From a bacterium (lineage in GTDB: Bacteria > Armatimonadota > UBA5829), in NCBI GenBank assembly GCA_021371935.1, contig JAJFVF010000004.1, positions 1 to 64,000 of the forward strand: 64,000 bases of DNA, given 5' to 3'. The notes beneath the pieces were generated by a model, which saw only the letters and a list, made by a program, of their open reading frames with translations, had not been told where the DNA came from and searched no databases. Below are positions 1 through 8,592 of the stretch, one piece after another (position 1 is the stretch's first letter; each line of letters begins with the position of its first letter). A program made the translations under genes and the position numbers.

Positions 1-63
1 TTGTAAAATGAGTGCCATTGGGGCGTGCATGAGAAAATTGCTGGCAATCGCATATGGAGTACT

Positions 64-90
64 AAAAACCGGCACCTCGTTTGAAGTGCC
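64..90 (-). terminator. Probable terminator of the zinc-ribbon/rnhA operon
   Basis: GGCAC (71-75) pairs with GTGCC (86-90), with one further T-A pair. On the minus strand the hairpin is followed by a short U run (plus-strand A's at 64-68). It lies about 150 bases past the rnhA stop. The stem is short, so the call is tentative. Nothing coding is seen in 1-239. Confidence 0.4.
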
Positions 91-120
91 AGCGTAAAAA
101 ATTGACAGGCAAGACGGTAT

Positions 121-141
121 CTCGCATTCGCTCGGAATGAC
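121..141. repeat. Dispersed repeat R1, copy 1
   Basis: The 17-base core CATTCGCTCGGAATGAC (125-141) recurs exactly at 2309-2325. The reverse complement is the GTCATTCCGAGCGAATG type of intergenic repeat that is common in metagenome-derived genomes. The core contains the palindrome CATTC...GAATG. Confidence 0.7.
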
Positions 142-205
142 GAGCGTTATGTCTTTTGAGCGCAATTAAGAGTCATACCCGTATCTTTAATTCGCATCAG
201 GCGTA

Positions 206-232
206 AATAATCAATACAAAATACTAAATAAC
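206..232. repeat. Dispersed A+T-rich repeat R6, copy 1
   Basis: AATAATCAATAC followed by ATACTAAATAAC lies just past the rnhA stop. Related strings occur at 8834-8854, 28263-28308 (inverted) and 50837-50870. The first, third and fourth copies sit directly beyond gene 3' ends. Confidence 0.5.
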
Positions 233-239
233 AAATGTA

Positions 240-704
240 CTAGAATCCAAGCTCGCGTTGCCTGGGTTCTTTTTTTGCGTGGGCTGGCTTCTTTGGGGAC
301 TGGGTCCGTTTCTTTACACCCATGTTTGCCAGTTCATCTGCGCGCTTGTTGAGTTCACGCACAACATGAGATATGTTTACCTCTGCAAAGTGACGGATCA
401 GATTGACTGCCTCTGCATATAGAGGCTGGAGGTTCGGGGATTTGACTTTGTATACACCGGAAAGCTGGCGCGCCATAAGCTGGCTGTCGGTGCTGATTTC
501 TATCTGGGTTGCACCCAATCTCGACGCTTCCTCAAGGCCCCTTATCAAAGCCGTATACTCGGCGACATTGTTGGTCGTCTTGCCGATGTATTCGCCAATT
601 TCGCATATTACAGTGCCGTCCGGCGATGATATGACCACACCAATGCCTGCGTCACCCGGATTGCCCTTGGATGCGCCGTCGGTGTATATAACTACCTTGC
701 TCAT
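240..704 (-). CDS. rnhA: Ribonuclease HI (RNase HI)
   Basis: Cleaves the RNA strand of RNA-DNA hybrids in the cytoplasm (R-loop and primer removal). The 154-aa product shows the complete DEDD metal site of the family: D9 in YTDGASKGNPG, E49 in NNVAEY, D73 in STDSQ and D123 in RADELAN. A basic, Lys-rich tail of about 25 residues follows the catalytic fold; it is not part of the core enzyme and may help bind nucleic acid (inference). The ATG overlaps the stop of the upstream zinc-ribbon gene as ATGA, so the two are probably translationally coupled. An RNase H gene beside this zinc-ribbon family is a pairing known from other bacteria, for example mycobacteria. Confidence 0.93.
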   Translation of the reverse strand: MSKVVIYTDGASKGNPGDAGIGVVISSPDGTVICEIGEYIGKTTNNVAEYTALIRGLEEASRLGATQIEISTDSQLMARQLSGVYKVKSPNLQPLYAEAVNLIRHFAEVNISHVVRELNKRADELANMGVKKRTQSPKKPAHAKKEPRQRELGF

Positions 705-1420
705 TCGATATCCATCAGCAGTATGCGGCCGCAGTTCTCACATGTCTCTACCGCTTCATCCTTAACCAGTTGGCCGATTGTGTAAGAAGTAATTGCAACA
801 TGGCAGCCCTCGCACTTGCCGTCCATAACTTTCGCTATGCCAGTGCCGCATGTGTGTTTCCTGATCGACTCATATTTGGATAGCAGCGGCTTTTCGGTAT
901 AGCCAGATGAGGCAGATTCGCGGAGTGCGGTCAGCTCTGCGATCTCAGACTCAAGTCTGGTTTTGGCATCCGTCTCTTGCTTGATAACCTTGCGCGCCCT
1001 GGTCTCGATGGTCTGTTTGATCTCTCGCAAAGACTCGACTTTCGCCTTGGCAGCCTCCACCAGGTCATAGAGCTCCAGAGTGCGCACATCCAACTCGCCC
1101 TGTTTGCCTTTGAGAGACTCAATCTCGCTTTCCGTAGCGGATAGTTCTTTTGGATTGGTAATGGAGCCGGAATACAATCGCTTTTCCAGGCTGCCGCGCT
1201 TCTCATCAATCGATTTGAGCTGGAGTTCGCAGTCACGCACCTCCAACTCATGGGCAGCAAGCGCCTTTTCAGCTTTCTCAAGTGCCGATTTGGCTGCGGC
1301 ATACTTTGCGCGAAGCTCTTTTGAACCCGTAAGTGCGGCTATCTGCGCATTCGCGTTGGCTATCTTGACATCAATCGCTTGAAGATCATAAAGCGCGTGC
1401 AGTTGTTCTCTCATATACAT
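701..1420 (-). CDS. Coiled-coil protein with C4-type zinc ribbon (DUF164 family)
   Basis: A 239-aa protein. Residues about 10-170 are Glu/Lys/Ala-rich heptads typical of a long antiparallel coiled coil. The last about 50 residues carry two CxxC pairs (CEGC and CENC), the C4 zinc ribbon of pfam02591. The family is widespread and is thought to bind nucleic acid or protein partners, but its biochemical role is not established. The start could be M1 or M3, two codons apart. It is the first gene of a two-gene operon with rnhA (4-base overlap) and is transcribed away from the hydrolase gene at 1538. Confidence 0.85.
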   Translation of the reverse strand: MYMREQLHALYDLQAIDVKIANANAQIAALTGSKELRAKYAAAKSALEKAEKALAAHELEVRDCELQLKSIDEKRGSLEKRLYSGSITNPKELSATESEIESLKGKQGELDVRTLELYDLVEAAKAKVESLREIKQTIETRARKVIKQETDAKTRLESEIAELTALRESASSGYTEKPLLSKYESIRKHTCGTGIAKVMDGKCEGCHVAITSYTIGQLVKDEAVETCENCGRILLMDIE

Positions 1421-1482
1421 CCTCCGCAGCCGTGTGGCCGCACACAGATTTTATCAGAAGCACCCGCGAATGTCCAACCGGG

Positions 1483-1511
1483 TTTACCTCGACAAAATTA
1501 TGTGGTATCAT
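1483..1511 (+). promoter_or_regulatory. Possible sigma70 promoter for the hydrolase gene
   Basis: TTTACC (1483-1488) and TATCAT (1506-1511) are separated by 17 bases. The gene's G-rich Shine-Dalgarno (1525-1530) follows about 14 bases later, which implies a very short leader. The match is partial (4/6 and 5/6). Confidence 0.35.
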
Positions 1512-1537
1512 TCACCAGTCGGACGGGGGGATGCAGA

Positions 1538-2191
1538 ATGATCGAAGAGACAGTCACATTCAAAACGTCCAGGGGGCTGAGGTTGTCGGGGGCGCTACTT
1601 GCACCCGATGAGAAGCTGAGGGATATGGTCGTGTTCGCTCACGGCACGGGCAGCAGCAAGTCCAGCCCCAGAAACCGCGGCATAGCCGAGCGCCTGCTTG
1701 ATAAGGGTATAGGCTCGTTCTTGTTCGACTTCACCGGCCACGGCGACAGCGACGGTCTGCCCGAACAGTCCACCCAGGACCAGCAGTATGATGACCTGAC
1801 CTGCGCACTCGATTACCTTGGATCGCAGACATTCGTCGAAACCAGGTTTATGGGAATTCACGGATCGAGCACGGGCGGCACGGTCGCAATACACGCAGCC
1901 GCAGAAGACCCCCGCATTCAGGTGATGGTCCTCAGGGTCCCCAGAAACTACGACGTTCTGGACTTCGCGCAGATGGTGCAGGCTCCTACTCTTATTATCC
2001 AAGGTAGTGAAGATTCAATCGTATTGCCTGAGGCACACGAAATATATGATTCACTGCAATGCGTCAAAGAGTTACACATTGTCCAGGGAGCAGGGCATCT
2101 GTTCGATGAGGCTCCGCGTTTCCAGCGAGAGATGGAAGAAGCTGCATGCGAGTGGTTTGTGCGGTGGTTTGCTGAAGAGGCGGAAGAATAA
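1538..2191 (+). CDS. Alpha/beta-hydrolase, serine esterase/peptidase type
   Basis: Cytoplasmic hydrolase of 217 aa with the usual triad: nucleophile S111 in GSSTG, acid D159 in GSEDS and H187 in GAGH. The oxyanion-hole motif AHGTG lies at 34-38. The family covers dienelactone hydrolase-like and acylaminoacyl-peptidase-like enzymes, and the substrate cannot be read from the sequence. I chose ATG 1538 because a run of G (1525-1530) sits 7 bases upstream and the protein then begins with the expected first beta strand. The open frame extends further upstream to 1379, but that part overlaps the neighbouring gene's start. It is monocistronic and faces a repeat-filled spacer downstream. Confidence 0.82.
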   Translation: MIEETVTFKTSRGLRLSGALLAPDEKLRDMVVFAHGTGSSKSSPRNRGIAERLLDKGIGSFLFDFTGHGDSDGLPEQSTQDQQYDDLTCALDYLGSQTFVETRFMGIHGSSTGGTVAIHAAAEDPRIQVMVLRVPRNYDVLDFAQMVQAPTLIIQGSEDSIVLPEAHEIYDSLQCVKELHIVQGAGHLFDEAPRFQREMEEAACEWFVRWFAEEAEE

Positions 2192-2303
2192 GCCCGGAGT
2201 AGCATTCAGTTTTCTTTAGGAGAAGGACTAGTTGCAGAACCGCTGAGGCGCTGAAAATACTGAAACGCTGAAAATCATATCTATGAATGGTTCACAGCAG
2301 ATT

Positions 2304-2325
2304 CCTCACATTCGCTCGGAATGAC
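2304..2325. repeat. Dispersed repeat R1, copy 2
   Basis: CATTCGCTCGGAATGAC at 2309-2325 is identical to 125-141, and the preceding CTC(A/G) also matches. Confidence 0.7.
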
Positions 2326-2380
2326 AGTGTTCGGGAGCTTTGCAGTCTTGCAAACAGTTGTCGCAATCTGATATCGCGAA

Positions 2381-2417
2381 GTTCTGTTTCGGATGCAATC
2401 GGATATCGCACCCGAAC
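2381..2417. repeat. Dispersed hairpin repeat R4, copy 1
   Basis: A 37-base unit running from GTTCTGTTTCGG to CCCGAAC. A second 37-base copy lies at 52744-52780. The ends pair (TTCGG with CCGAA) and so do the inner arms (TGCAAT with ATCGCA here, one mismatch). Base changes in the other copy keep the pairing. Confidence 0.6.
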
Positions 2418-2577
2418 TAAGCGGTGGTTTGCGGAAGCGGCGGGAGATTAAAAACACCGCACCGTAGCAAAGTCGAAGATGACTGTCTTTTATCACGAAA
2501 ACACGAAAGGGGAGAAACACGAAAAGAAAATTTAGCGGTTTCGTATCTTCGTGCCTTCGTGATTAAGACTGCCGGAA

Positions 2578-3567
2578 TTATTCCAGTAAATCTACAGTTT
2601 TGCCGGTCTTGGCGGATTCATATGCGGCAAGCGCCACTTGCAGAGCCTTTACACCGTCCTCGCCGGTAACAGGAACATCGGTATCATCCAAAATGCTCTT
2701 TGCAAAAGCGCCCACCATGACAAGGTCGATGTTGTCGCCCCAATATTCATATGTGTGGCTGCCGGTCTCATCAGAAAACATGTCGATCTTCTGACCGAAC
2801 ATTTTCATGGAAGCAGTGCCGTTCGTGCCGGTCACATCCATATTCACATTTCCCCAGGTCGGAAAGCTCTTAGGACGAGACCAGCTGGCATCTATCGTGA
2901 CGAACATGCCGTTAGTAAAATCAACACTGAGCACGCCGGTGTCGTCGAAGTCCTTGCCGAGCATACGATTGTCTATCTCGGCATATACACGAGCAGGCTC
3001 AGCGCCGGTCATATCGCGCATCAGATCGAGCAGATGCACGGTGTGGTCGATCACCGCTCCGCCGCCCGACATCTTCAGGTCGGTAAACCATCCGCCCGGG
3101 CATTTACCCTGGTTGGTCGCCTTGATCGCAAGCACATCACCCAGGTCACCCAAATCTACCGCACTCTTCAGACGTGTGTATGCCGGATGAAAACGGCACG
3201 GGAAAGCCGTCATGAGCTTGATCTCACTGCGCTTGGCTACCTCGACTATGGCCTCTGCGTCGTGCAGCGTGCCGGCAAGCGGCTTTTCGCACAGCACGTG
3301 CTTTTCGCTTTGTGCAGCCAGCACGACATGCTTGCGGTGGTTCATATTCTCACTGCAGACGACCACAGCTTCGATATCCGATGCAAGCATTTCATCATAG
3401 TTCTTAAATGCCTTGACGCCATAACGCTTGGCGGCTGACTTAGCACGCGAGTGATCTTCATCGGCAACACCGACAAAGTCCACAATGTCAAGTTCGGCCA
3501 ATGCCTGAGCATAGGCATAGGCATGCATGTGGGCAAAACTCATTATTCCTATCTTTACTTTTGACAT
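2578..3567 (-). CDS. Gfo/Idh/MocA-family NAD(P)-dependent oxidoreductase (copy B)
   Basis: A 329-aa sugar or polyol dehydrogenase-like protein. The N-terminal Rossmann fold is followed by the family's EKP motif (E94-K95-P96, catalytic lysine) and the DHTVH motif (D174, H178). The nucleotide-binding loop near residue 9 is degenerate: no GxGxxG is present, in contrast to copy A upstream. Cofactor binding may therefore be altered. It starts 16 bases after copy A, has the same length and the same positions for D174/H178, and is probably co-transcribed. The substrate is unknown; glycoside-derived sugars or inositols are usual for the family. Confidence 0.85.
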   Translation of the reverse strand: MSKVKIGIMSFAHMHAYAYAQALAELDIVDFVGVADEDHSRAKSAAKRYGVKAFKNYDEMLASDIEAVVVCSENMNHRKHVVLAAQSEKHVLCEKPLAGTLHDAEAIVEVAKRSEIKLMTAFPCRFHPAYTRLKSAVDLGDLGDVLAIKATNQGKCPGGWFTDLKMSGGGAVIDHTVHLLDLMRDMTGAEPARVYAEIDNRMLGKDFDDTGVLSVDFTNGMFVTIDASWSRPKSFPTWGNVNMDVTGTNGTASMKMFGQKIDMFSDETGSHTYEYWGDNIDLVMVGAFAKSILDDTDVPVTGEDGVKALQVALAAYESAKTGKTVDLLE

Positions 3568-3583
3568 TTATCCCTCGCTATGG

Positions 3584-4573
3584 CTAAGCCAACACTACCG
3601 GCTGGCCTGAACTGATCGACCTCAAGGCCGCTTCTGCAATCTTTACCGCCTCGACACCATCATCCGGCAACACATCCGGCTTCTCGCCCTTTTCAAGACA
3701 GTTGATAAAGTGACGAAGCTCCTGGAAATATGGGTTCTCAAGTGTCGGGCTTTCGGGAACCGTGATGCTCATCGTTTCACCCTCTGCAGCTTTGCGCTCA
3801 ATGACCAGAGGAGTCGATTCCGAGTTTGAAAAACTGAGCAGCCCTTTGGTCCCGGCTGCTTCGACTGACGTAAAAAATCCACTTGGCCGCGCCCAGCCGC
3901 CCTCTACATGAGCTATGACTCCGCTCTCGAACCGTATTGTGACGAGTGCATAGTCCGTAAGCGGGATTTTGGAATCCGCCATGCCCCTGGCATAGACCCG
4001 GCGTACCTTGCCGAAAACCCATCTGAGCCAGTCGAAGTCATGGACAATCAGGTCGAGCACGACTCCACCGCTCTTCTTATAGTCCGAATACCAACTCTCG
4101 GGATCACGCGGGTGAGCGCCGGACCTGACATTGCGAATCTCGACGACATCACCGATGGCGCCGCTGGAGATGAGTTCTTTGATTTTTAGATACTCAGGAA
4201 ACCACCGCAGGACATGCGCGATAAAAAGCGTCACACCTGCCTCCTCGCATATGTGAGCAGCCTCCTGAGCCTGGCCGACCGTTCTGGCAAGTGGTTTTTC
4301 ACAGGCCACGTGCTTTCCAGCTTCAGCAGCAGCTTTGATACAGTCCAAGTGCGCATAGGTGGGTGTGCATACATCCACAACATCTACATCGACCTTGGAT
4401 ATCATCTCTGTAAAATCAGTGAAAGTCTGCACAGGATATTCCTCGGCAAACTTGCCCGCCGCATCTGGATTGATATCGCAGACTGCGACCAGCTCGGCTT
4501 CATCCATCTGAGCATAAGCCCCTGCATGCACGCGAGCCATATTTCCAGCGCCTACCAGCGCTACTTTTAACAT
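3584..4573 (-). CDS. Gfo/Idh/MocA-family NAD(P)-dependent oxidoreductase (copy A)
   Basis: A 329-aa protein with a standard dinucleotide-binding loop (GAGNMA, residues 8-13), EKP (92-94) with catalytic K93, and DLIVH (D174, H178) in the C-terminal alpha/beta domain. The family oxidises or reduces sugars, sugar acids and inositols with NAD(P). It is paralogous to the gene immediately downstream and is probably made from the same transcript, which may begin at or upstream of the E2 gene. The reaction cannot be assigned more precisely. Confidence 0.88.
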   Translation of the reverse strand: MLKVALVGAGNMARVHAGAYAQMDEAELVAVCDINPDAAGKFAEEYPVQTFTDFTEMISKVDVDVVDVCTPTYAHLDCIKAAAEAGKHVACEKPLARTVGQAQEAAHICEEAGVTLFIAHVLRWFPEYLKIKELISSGAIGDVVEIRNVRSGAHPRDPESWYSDYKKSGGVVLDLIVHDFDWLRWVFGKVRRVYARGMADSKIPLTDYALVTIRFESGVIAHVEGGWARPSGFFTSVEAAGTKGLLSFSNSESTPLVIERKAAEGETMSITVPESPTLENPYFQELRHFINCLEKGEKPDVLPDDGVEAVKIAEAALRSISSGQPVVLA

Positions 4574-4591
4574 AATTTGTCACCTCAAGAA

Positions 4592-4619
4592 AGCTGAGAG
4601 CGGAGATTGAGAGCCAAGA
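4592..4619. repeat. Purine-rich dispersed repeat R5, copy 1
   Basis: AGCTGAGAGCGGAGATTGAG and following bases, between the E2 gene and copy A. Clear relatives lie at 21789-21820 and 38163-38194, each in a short intergenic space beside a gene end. Confidence 0.6.
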
Positions 4620-4646
4620 AACCCGGACTTCTCACCACTCAGTGGT

Positions 4647-5990
4647 CTACATAAACATCAGATATGGAGATTCGAGTGTCTGCTTGAGCCTGGCAAGGAA
4701 TTCGGCTGCCGGAGCGCCGTCCATCACTCTGTGATCAAACGACAAACAGAGATTCATCATCGAACGGACCTTGATCTCGCCGTCGACAACAACCGGCTTG
4801 TCCTTGATTGCGCATACACCCAGAATCGCGCTCTGACCAGGAGTAATGATCGGGGTGAATGTTTCCACGCCGAATGCACCGAGATTTGTTATGGTAAACG
4901 TGCCACCCTTGAAGTCATCTCCACCGGCCTGACCTGATCGCGCACGGGCGACAAGCTCCTTGATCTCTTTTGAAATCTGAGGCAGAGTCTTGCTGACTGC
5001 ATCCTTGACGACCGGGACCACAAGGCCGGTCTCTATCGCGGTCGCTATACCGATGTTGATATGGTCGTTGATGATTATCTGGTCGCCCTGCAGTGATGCG
5101 TTAGCAATCGGCTTGTCGAGGATCGCACGCGCAGTCGCCTTAGCTATGATATCCGTGAATGAGATTCGCACGCCATAGTTCTTCTCGATATCGTCGATGA
5201 TCTGAGAGCGCAGCCGCTTGCACTCGGTCATGTCGACTTCGGCTACAAGCGTGACATGAGGAGCCGTCTGCGCGCTGGATGCCACATTCAATGCCACGGC
5301 CTTGCGCATGCCCGTAAATGGAATGGTTGCGCCTATCGAAAGAGGCGGAGCTGCGGGCACGTAGACAGGTGCGGGCTTGAGGTCCTCACTGGTCACCTTT
5401 CCTCCGATTCCTGTTCCGGTAATCGCACTTATGTCGACACCCATATCAGCCGCCATCTTGCCTGCCAGAGGAGTGGCTTTGGGAGCTGAAGCTGCGAAAT
5501 TGAGTACGTCCTGCTCCACTATTCTGCCGCCTGGACCAGTCCCTCTTCCGGCAAGTGCAGCAATGTCAACGCCCTTCTCTTTTGCAACTCTCTTTGCGGA
5601 TGGCGAAGCAAATACGGGACCTTCGGCTGCGACAGGAGCAGGCGAAGGCTGTGCTGCAGTTGCTGGAGTCGGTGTAGGAGCAGGGGCTTCAACAGACACC
5701 GCTTCTTCTTTCGCCGGAGCGCTCTCGGCAAGCAGGTCATCTATTGATTCGTCGGCACTGCCTATTATCGCAATCGGGTCCTTTACTGGAATTATATCAT
5801 CCGGCTGAGCAAGTATCTTACGCAAAACCCCATCCTCTGGGGCTTCCACCTCCATATTGACCTTGTCGGTCATTACTTCCAGAAGCGGCTCGCCGGCTTT
5901 GATCTGATCGCCTTCGTTTTTGAACCACTTGATTATCGTCCCCTCCTCCATTGTCTGCCCGAGGAGAGGCATCACCATTTTCGTGGCCAT
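4647..5990 (-). CDS. 2-oxo acid dehydrogenase complex E2 (dihydrolipoyl acyltransferase)
   Basis: Core component of a pyruvate or branched-chain 2-oxo acid dehydrogenase. Order of domains in the 447-aa product: lipoyl domain (about 1-77) with lipoyl lysine K43 in TDKVN; Pro/Ala linker; a first peripheral-subunit-binding domain (about 128-165); a second one (about 172-205); then the acyltransferase domain with H420 and D424 in DHRVMDG. Two subunit-binding domains are unusual, since most E2 proteins have one. No E1 or E3 gene is beside it. I chose ATG 5990 because AAAGG sits 11 bases upstream; an in-frame GTG at 5999 is only 2 bases from that site. Which 2-oxo acid is used cannot be told. Confidence 0.88.
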   Translation of the reverse strand: MATKMVMPLLGQTMEEGTIIKWFKNEGDQIKAGEPLLEVMTDKVNMEVEAPEDGVLRKILAQPDDIIPVKDPIAIIGSADESIDDLLAESAPAKEEAVSVEAPAPTPTPATAAQPSPAPVAAEGPVFASPSAKRVAKEKGVDIAALAGRGTGPGGRIVEQDVLNFAASAPKATPLAGKMAADMGVDISAITGTGIGGKVTSEDLKPAPVYVPAAPPLSIGATIPFTGMRKAVALNVASSAQTAPHVTLVAEVDMTECKRLRSQIIDDIEKNYGVRISFTDIIAKATARAILDKPIANASLQGDQIIINDHINIGIATAIETGLVVPVVKDAVSKTLPQISKEIKELVARARSGQAGGDDFKGGTFTITNLGAFGVETFTPIITPGQSAILGVCAIKDKPVVVDGEIKVRSMMNLCLSFDHRVMDGAPAAEFLARLKQTLESPYLMFM

Positions 5991-6171
5991 CGCATTCACA
6001 ACCTTTCTATATTTGGCGGAATTGATCCGCGTGCTTGTCTATCATGTAGACTACGCTGTCCGACGGCACTTTTCCTTCCGGCAGATTGGTTACAGACAGC
6101 GAAAAAAGAAAATATTGGCCATGTTATAAGCCGACAAGACCCTCCGTCAGATCAATCGAATGACGCCCCGA

Positions 6172-8592
6172 CTATCGGACAAATGATATTGTCCCGGTTC
6201 CACCATCTATGCTTATAAGGTCACCGTTACGAATCGCCGGAATATCACGAACACCGGTAACCGCTGGAATACCGAGTTCCCGGCATAGGTTAGTCTCGTG
6301 ACAGAGCCAATTGCCGCAATAAATGAGACCTGCAATGATGGGAAAATACATTGTCCATCCTACTTTTCCCTCGCCGCGCAGCCAGAGAATCTCGCCCGGC
6401 TGCAATTTCGCTAACTCCTCTGGGTGATCTGTTGAAATTATGCGCACAGGACCCTCCGCAACTCCTGCATTTGCAGGTTCACCCTGAAAAACTTCACCAC
6501 CAGGGAGGCTTTCTTGTATTGGTGGAGGCAACTGTGCCATAGTGTAGCGCGCCAAACGCCTCTGCTCTGTTTCGCGCTGTCTCACCAGCACAGCAATTCT
6601 GTGTAAATCAAGCTTATCAGATGCTACAGCCACAATTTCATCTGGATGCAGCAAGAAAATGTCATCCACATTCTCAATGACTCCCACTTTCACAAGGCGG
6701 CGTCCGGCTTCGCAAAGCACCAGCCGAACAGCGGACTGAGCGTGTGATAATACCAGGTCTCTGTCATCCTTTAAGGGAAATATGCGACGAGATGCACGCA
6801 CACATGCTGCAAAGATTTTCTCGTATGATTCTCCACCACTCATACTGCTTCGGATAGCTTCCAGAACTTCACCAAAACGAACATCGCTTTCATCGGCAGC
6901 ACACTGCACACGCTCGGAAATAGAGGGCATATCAGGAATTTTGCGCAGATTGCTCACTGCGAGGTCCAACGGTGTCGTGTCCTCTCTCCAGCTCCTCCAG
7001 GTTGCAATGTCCAGCAGGTCATCTCGCCTAAGAAAAGAATAACCCCAATGAGCTATTACATTCTCCAGTTTATCATCGCGAGCAGCCTGCTCTATTTCGG
7101 CATCGCGCAGATGTGTGAGCTTTGGCGCACCCTGGATCATAGTGAGCGCGACTTGTTGGGACTGCTGCCATGGCAGACTCAGGCAATCGCGCACAATCAC
7201 ATCAATTCTACGCAGAGTCTCATAGGTAGGATATGATCCCGCCAAGTAGAGGGTCCCGGCTTCCCTGTCAAGTCGAACGGCTTCGTCAACCAAGTCTGCA
7301 AAATCACATTGGCTCATGGCATGCAGCAGATCATCAGACATACGAAGAATATGCTCAGAACGTGCCCGCAGTGAAGGAATCATTTGTCCATAGACGACGT
7401 CGGCGTACTCATACCAGTCCTTATAAACGATATTTGGATCATCATATGACAACATCCGCTTGATAAACGACCGATCCTCCCATGGAGATTCGGGGCAATC
7501 GGTCAGTTCCGGGTTATTGGGTATTTTACCGAATGCGCGCCCATGATGAATGGACATTTCGCATAACTCCATCGGCCATGGAGGAAGGGGAAACGTTGGA
7601 TCGATATCGTCTACAAAACCAGCTTGCGCATATGGCGTCAAAGGCTCCATCCGTTCCTGATGACAGCAGATAACTTCTTTATTATCAAGGCGGGGATCAT
7701 CCGGGAAATATGGAGGCAGATTCACCACAGGCCGCGCCTGCAAAACTGCTATGCCTTGTTCTGAAACAGCAAACTCCATATCAATACGCATATTGAACAG
7801 GCTATCGACCTCGCGAACGAGTCCGCCTATCTCATGGAGTATCTCATCATCCAGCGCTGGTTTTTCGCGCATGGCTCTATCGATACCACGAGTCTGTATG
7901 TGCCCCCCGTCGCCAAGAAACTCTCCGATAGTCTTGCAGCATATCTGCCTCTCTCTGACTGCCAACGTATCCCAGCCAAGAAGAAAACAATCTACTTGTG
8001 ACTTTCCATCAACCACTGTCGTGCCTAAGCCATAGTTCGCCGATACCGCTATAACGAAAGGATTGCCGTCCACCGGATGAGCTGAGAATGCCACACCTGC
8101 CGCGTGAGCATCTATCATCGGCATTATCAACACGGCCATACACTGCGGTACGTTCGTCTTTGAGACTTGTCTATGATAAGCCAGTGCTTTGGGTGAAAAC
8201 AAAGATGCCCAAACCCTGCGCACGGCTTTCGTCAAGGATGCATGCCCTTTGACGCCCAACACCGTCTCGAACACACCGCTGTAGCTGGCGGAGGTGCCAT
8301 CCTCCAAAGCCGCGGAACTACGCACTGCTAAAGGAATATCAGGAAGTCGTGCCAACGCCTGCAGCAATTCAGCCGTCAATTCACCGTCTTGCACCTTCGC
8401 GTAAATTTCCGCATCTGGAATATCGTCGTTTATTCCCCATGCCGCGAAATGCTCTCGGCAAATTTGCGCCGGGATAACCCAACCTGATGGCACCGGTAAC
8501 CCGGCCTGCATCAACTTGGCCAGGTTTCCTACCTTTGGGCCGATTGTTGTCGAATCTTCATTACAGGCATCCGCAAGTGATATTATACTCAT
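6172..8592 (-). CDS. PEP/pyruvate-utilising phosphotransferase (PEP synthase / rifampicin phosphotransferase-like)
   Basis: The 806-aa product has an N-terminal ATP-grasp domain of the PPDK_N type (K20 in GPKVGNLAKL; AVRSSAALEDG near residue 90), a divergent middle region of about 400 residues, and a C-terminal phosphohistidine swivel domain with H765 in LCHETNLCRELGIPAV. The C-terminal PEP-binding barrel of true PEP synthase is absent. This gives the three-domain layout of rifampicin phosphotransferases and related enzymes that move the beta-phosphate of ATP through a histidine to an acceptor. The acceptor here is unknown. ATG 8592 has AAGGA 9 bases upstream. An in-frame ATG at 8664 falls in the loop of the leader hairpin and is rejected. 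Confidence 0.75.
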   Translation of the reverse strand: MSIISLADACNEDSTTIGPKVGNLAKLMQAGLPVPSGWVIPAQICREHFAAWGINDDIPDAEIYAKVQDGELTAELLQALARLPDIPLAVRSSAALEDGTSASYSGVFETVLGVKGHASLTKAVRRVWASLFSPKALAYHRQVSKTNVPQCMAVLIMPMIDAHAAGVAFSAHPVDGNPFVIAVSANYGLGTTVVDGKSQVDCFLLGWDTLAVRERQICCKTIGEFLGDGGHIQTRGIDRAMREKPALDDEILHEIGGLVREVDSLFNMRIDMEFAVSEQGIAVLQARPVVNLPPYFPDDPRLDNKEVICCHQERMEPLTPYAQAGFVDDIDPTFPLPPWPMELCEMSIHHGRAFGKIPNNPELTDCPESPWEDRSFIKRMLSYDDPNIVYKDWYEYADVVYGQMIPSLRARSEHILRMSDDLLHAMSQCDFADLVDEAVRLDREAGTLYLAGSYPTYETLRRIDVIVRDCLSLPWQQSQQVALTMIQGAPKLTHLRDAEIEQAARDDKLENVIAHWGYSFLRRDDLLDIATWRSWREDTTPLDLAVSNLRKIPDMPSISERVQCAADESDVRFGEVLEAIRSSMSGGESYEKIFAACVRASRRIFPLKDDRDLVLSHAQSAVRLVLCEAGRRLVKVGVIENVDDIFLLHPDEIVAVASDKLDLHRIAVLVRQRETEQRRLARYTMAQLPPPIQESLPGGEVFQGEPANAGVAEGPVRIISTDHPEELAKLQPGEILWLRGEGKVGWTMYFPIIAGLIYCGNWLCHETNLCRELGIPAVTGVRDIPAIRNGDLISIDGGTGTISFVR

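Larger units (their letters stand above)
2192..2577. other. Gene-free spacer filled with short repeats
   Basis: This 386-base gap separates two convergent genes and shows no credible ORF. It holds a degenerate tandem of CGCTGA-like units (2238-2274), R1 copy 2 (2304-2325), R4 copy 1 (2381-2417) and an AC/GAAA-rich stretch (2492-2572) in which CACGAAAACACGAAA is partly mirrored by CTTCGTGCCTTCGTG. The latter two strings resemble intergenic repeats common in metagenome assemblies (recognised by eye, not searched). Confidence 0.7.
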
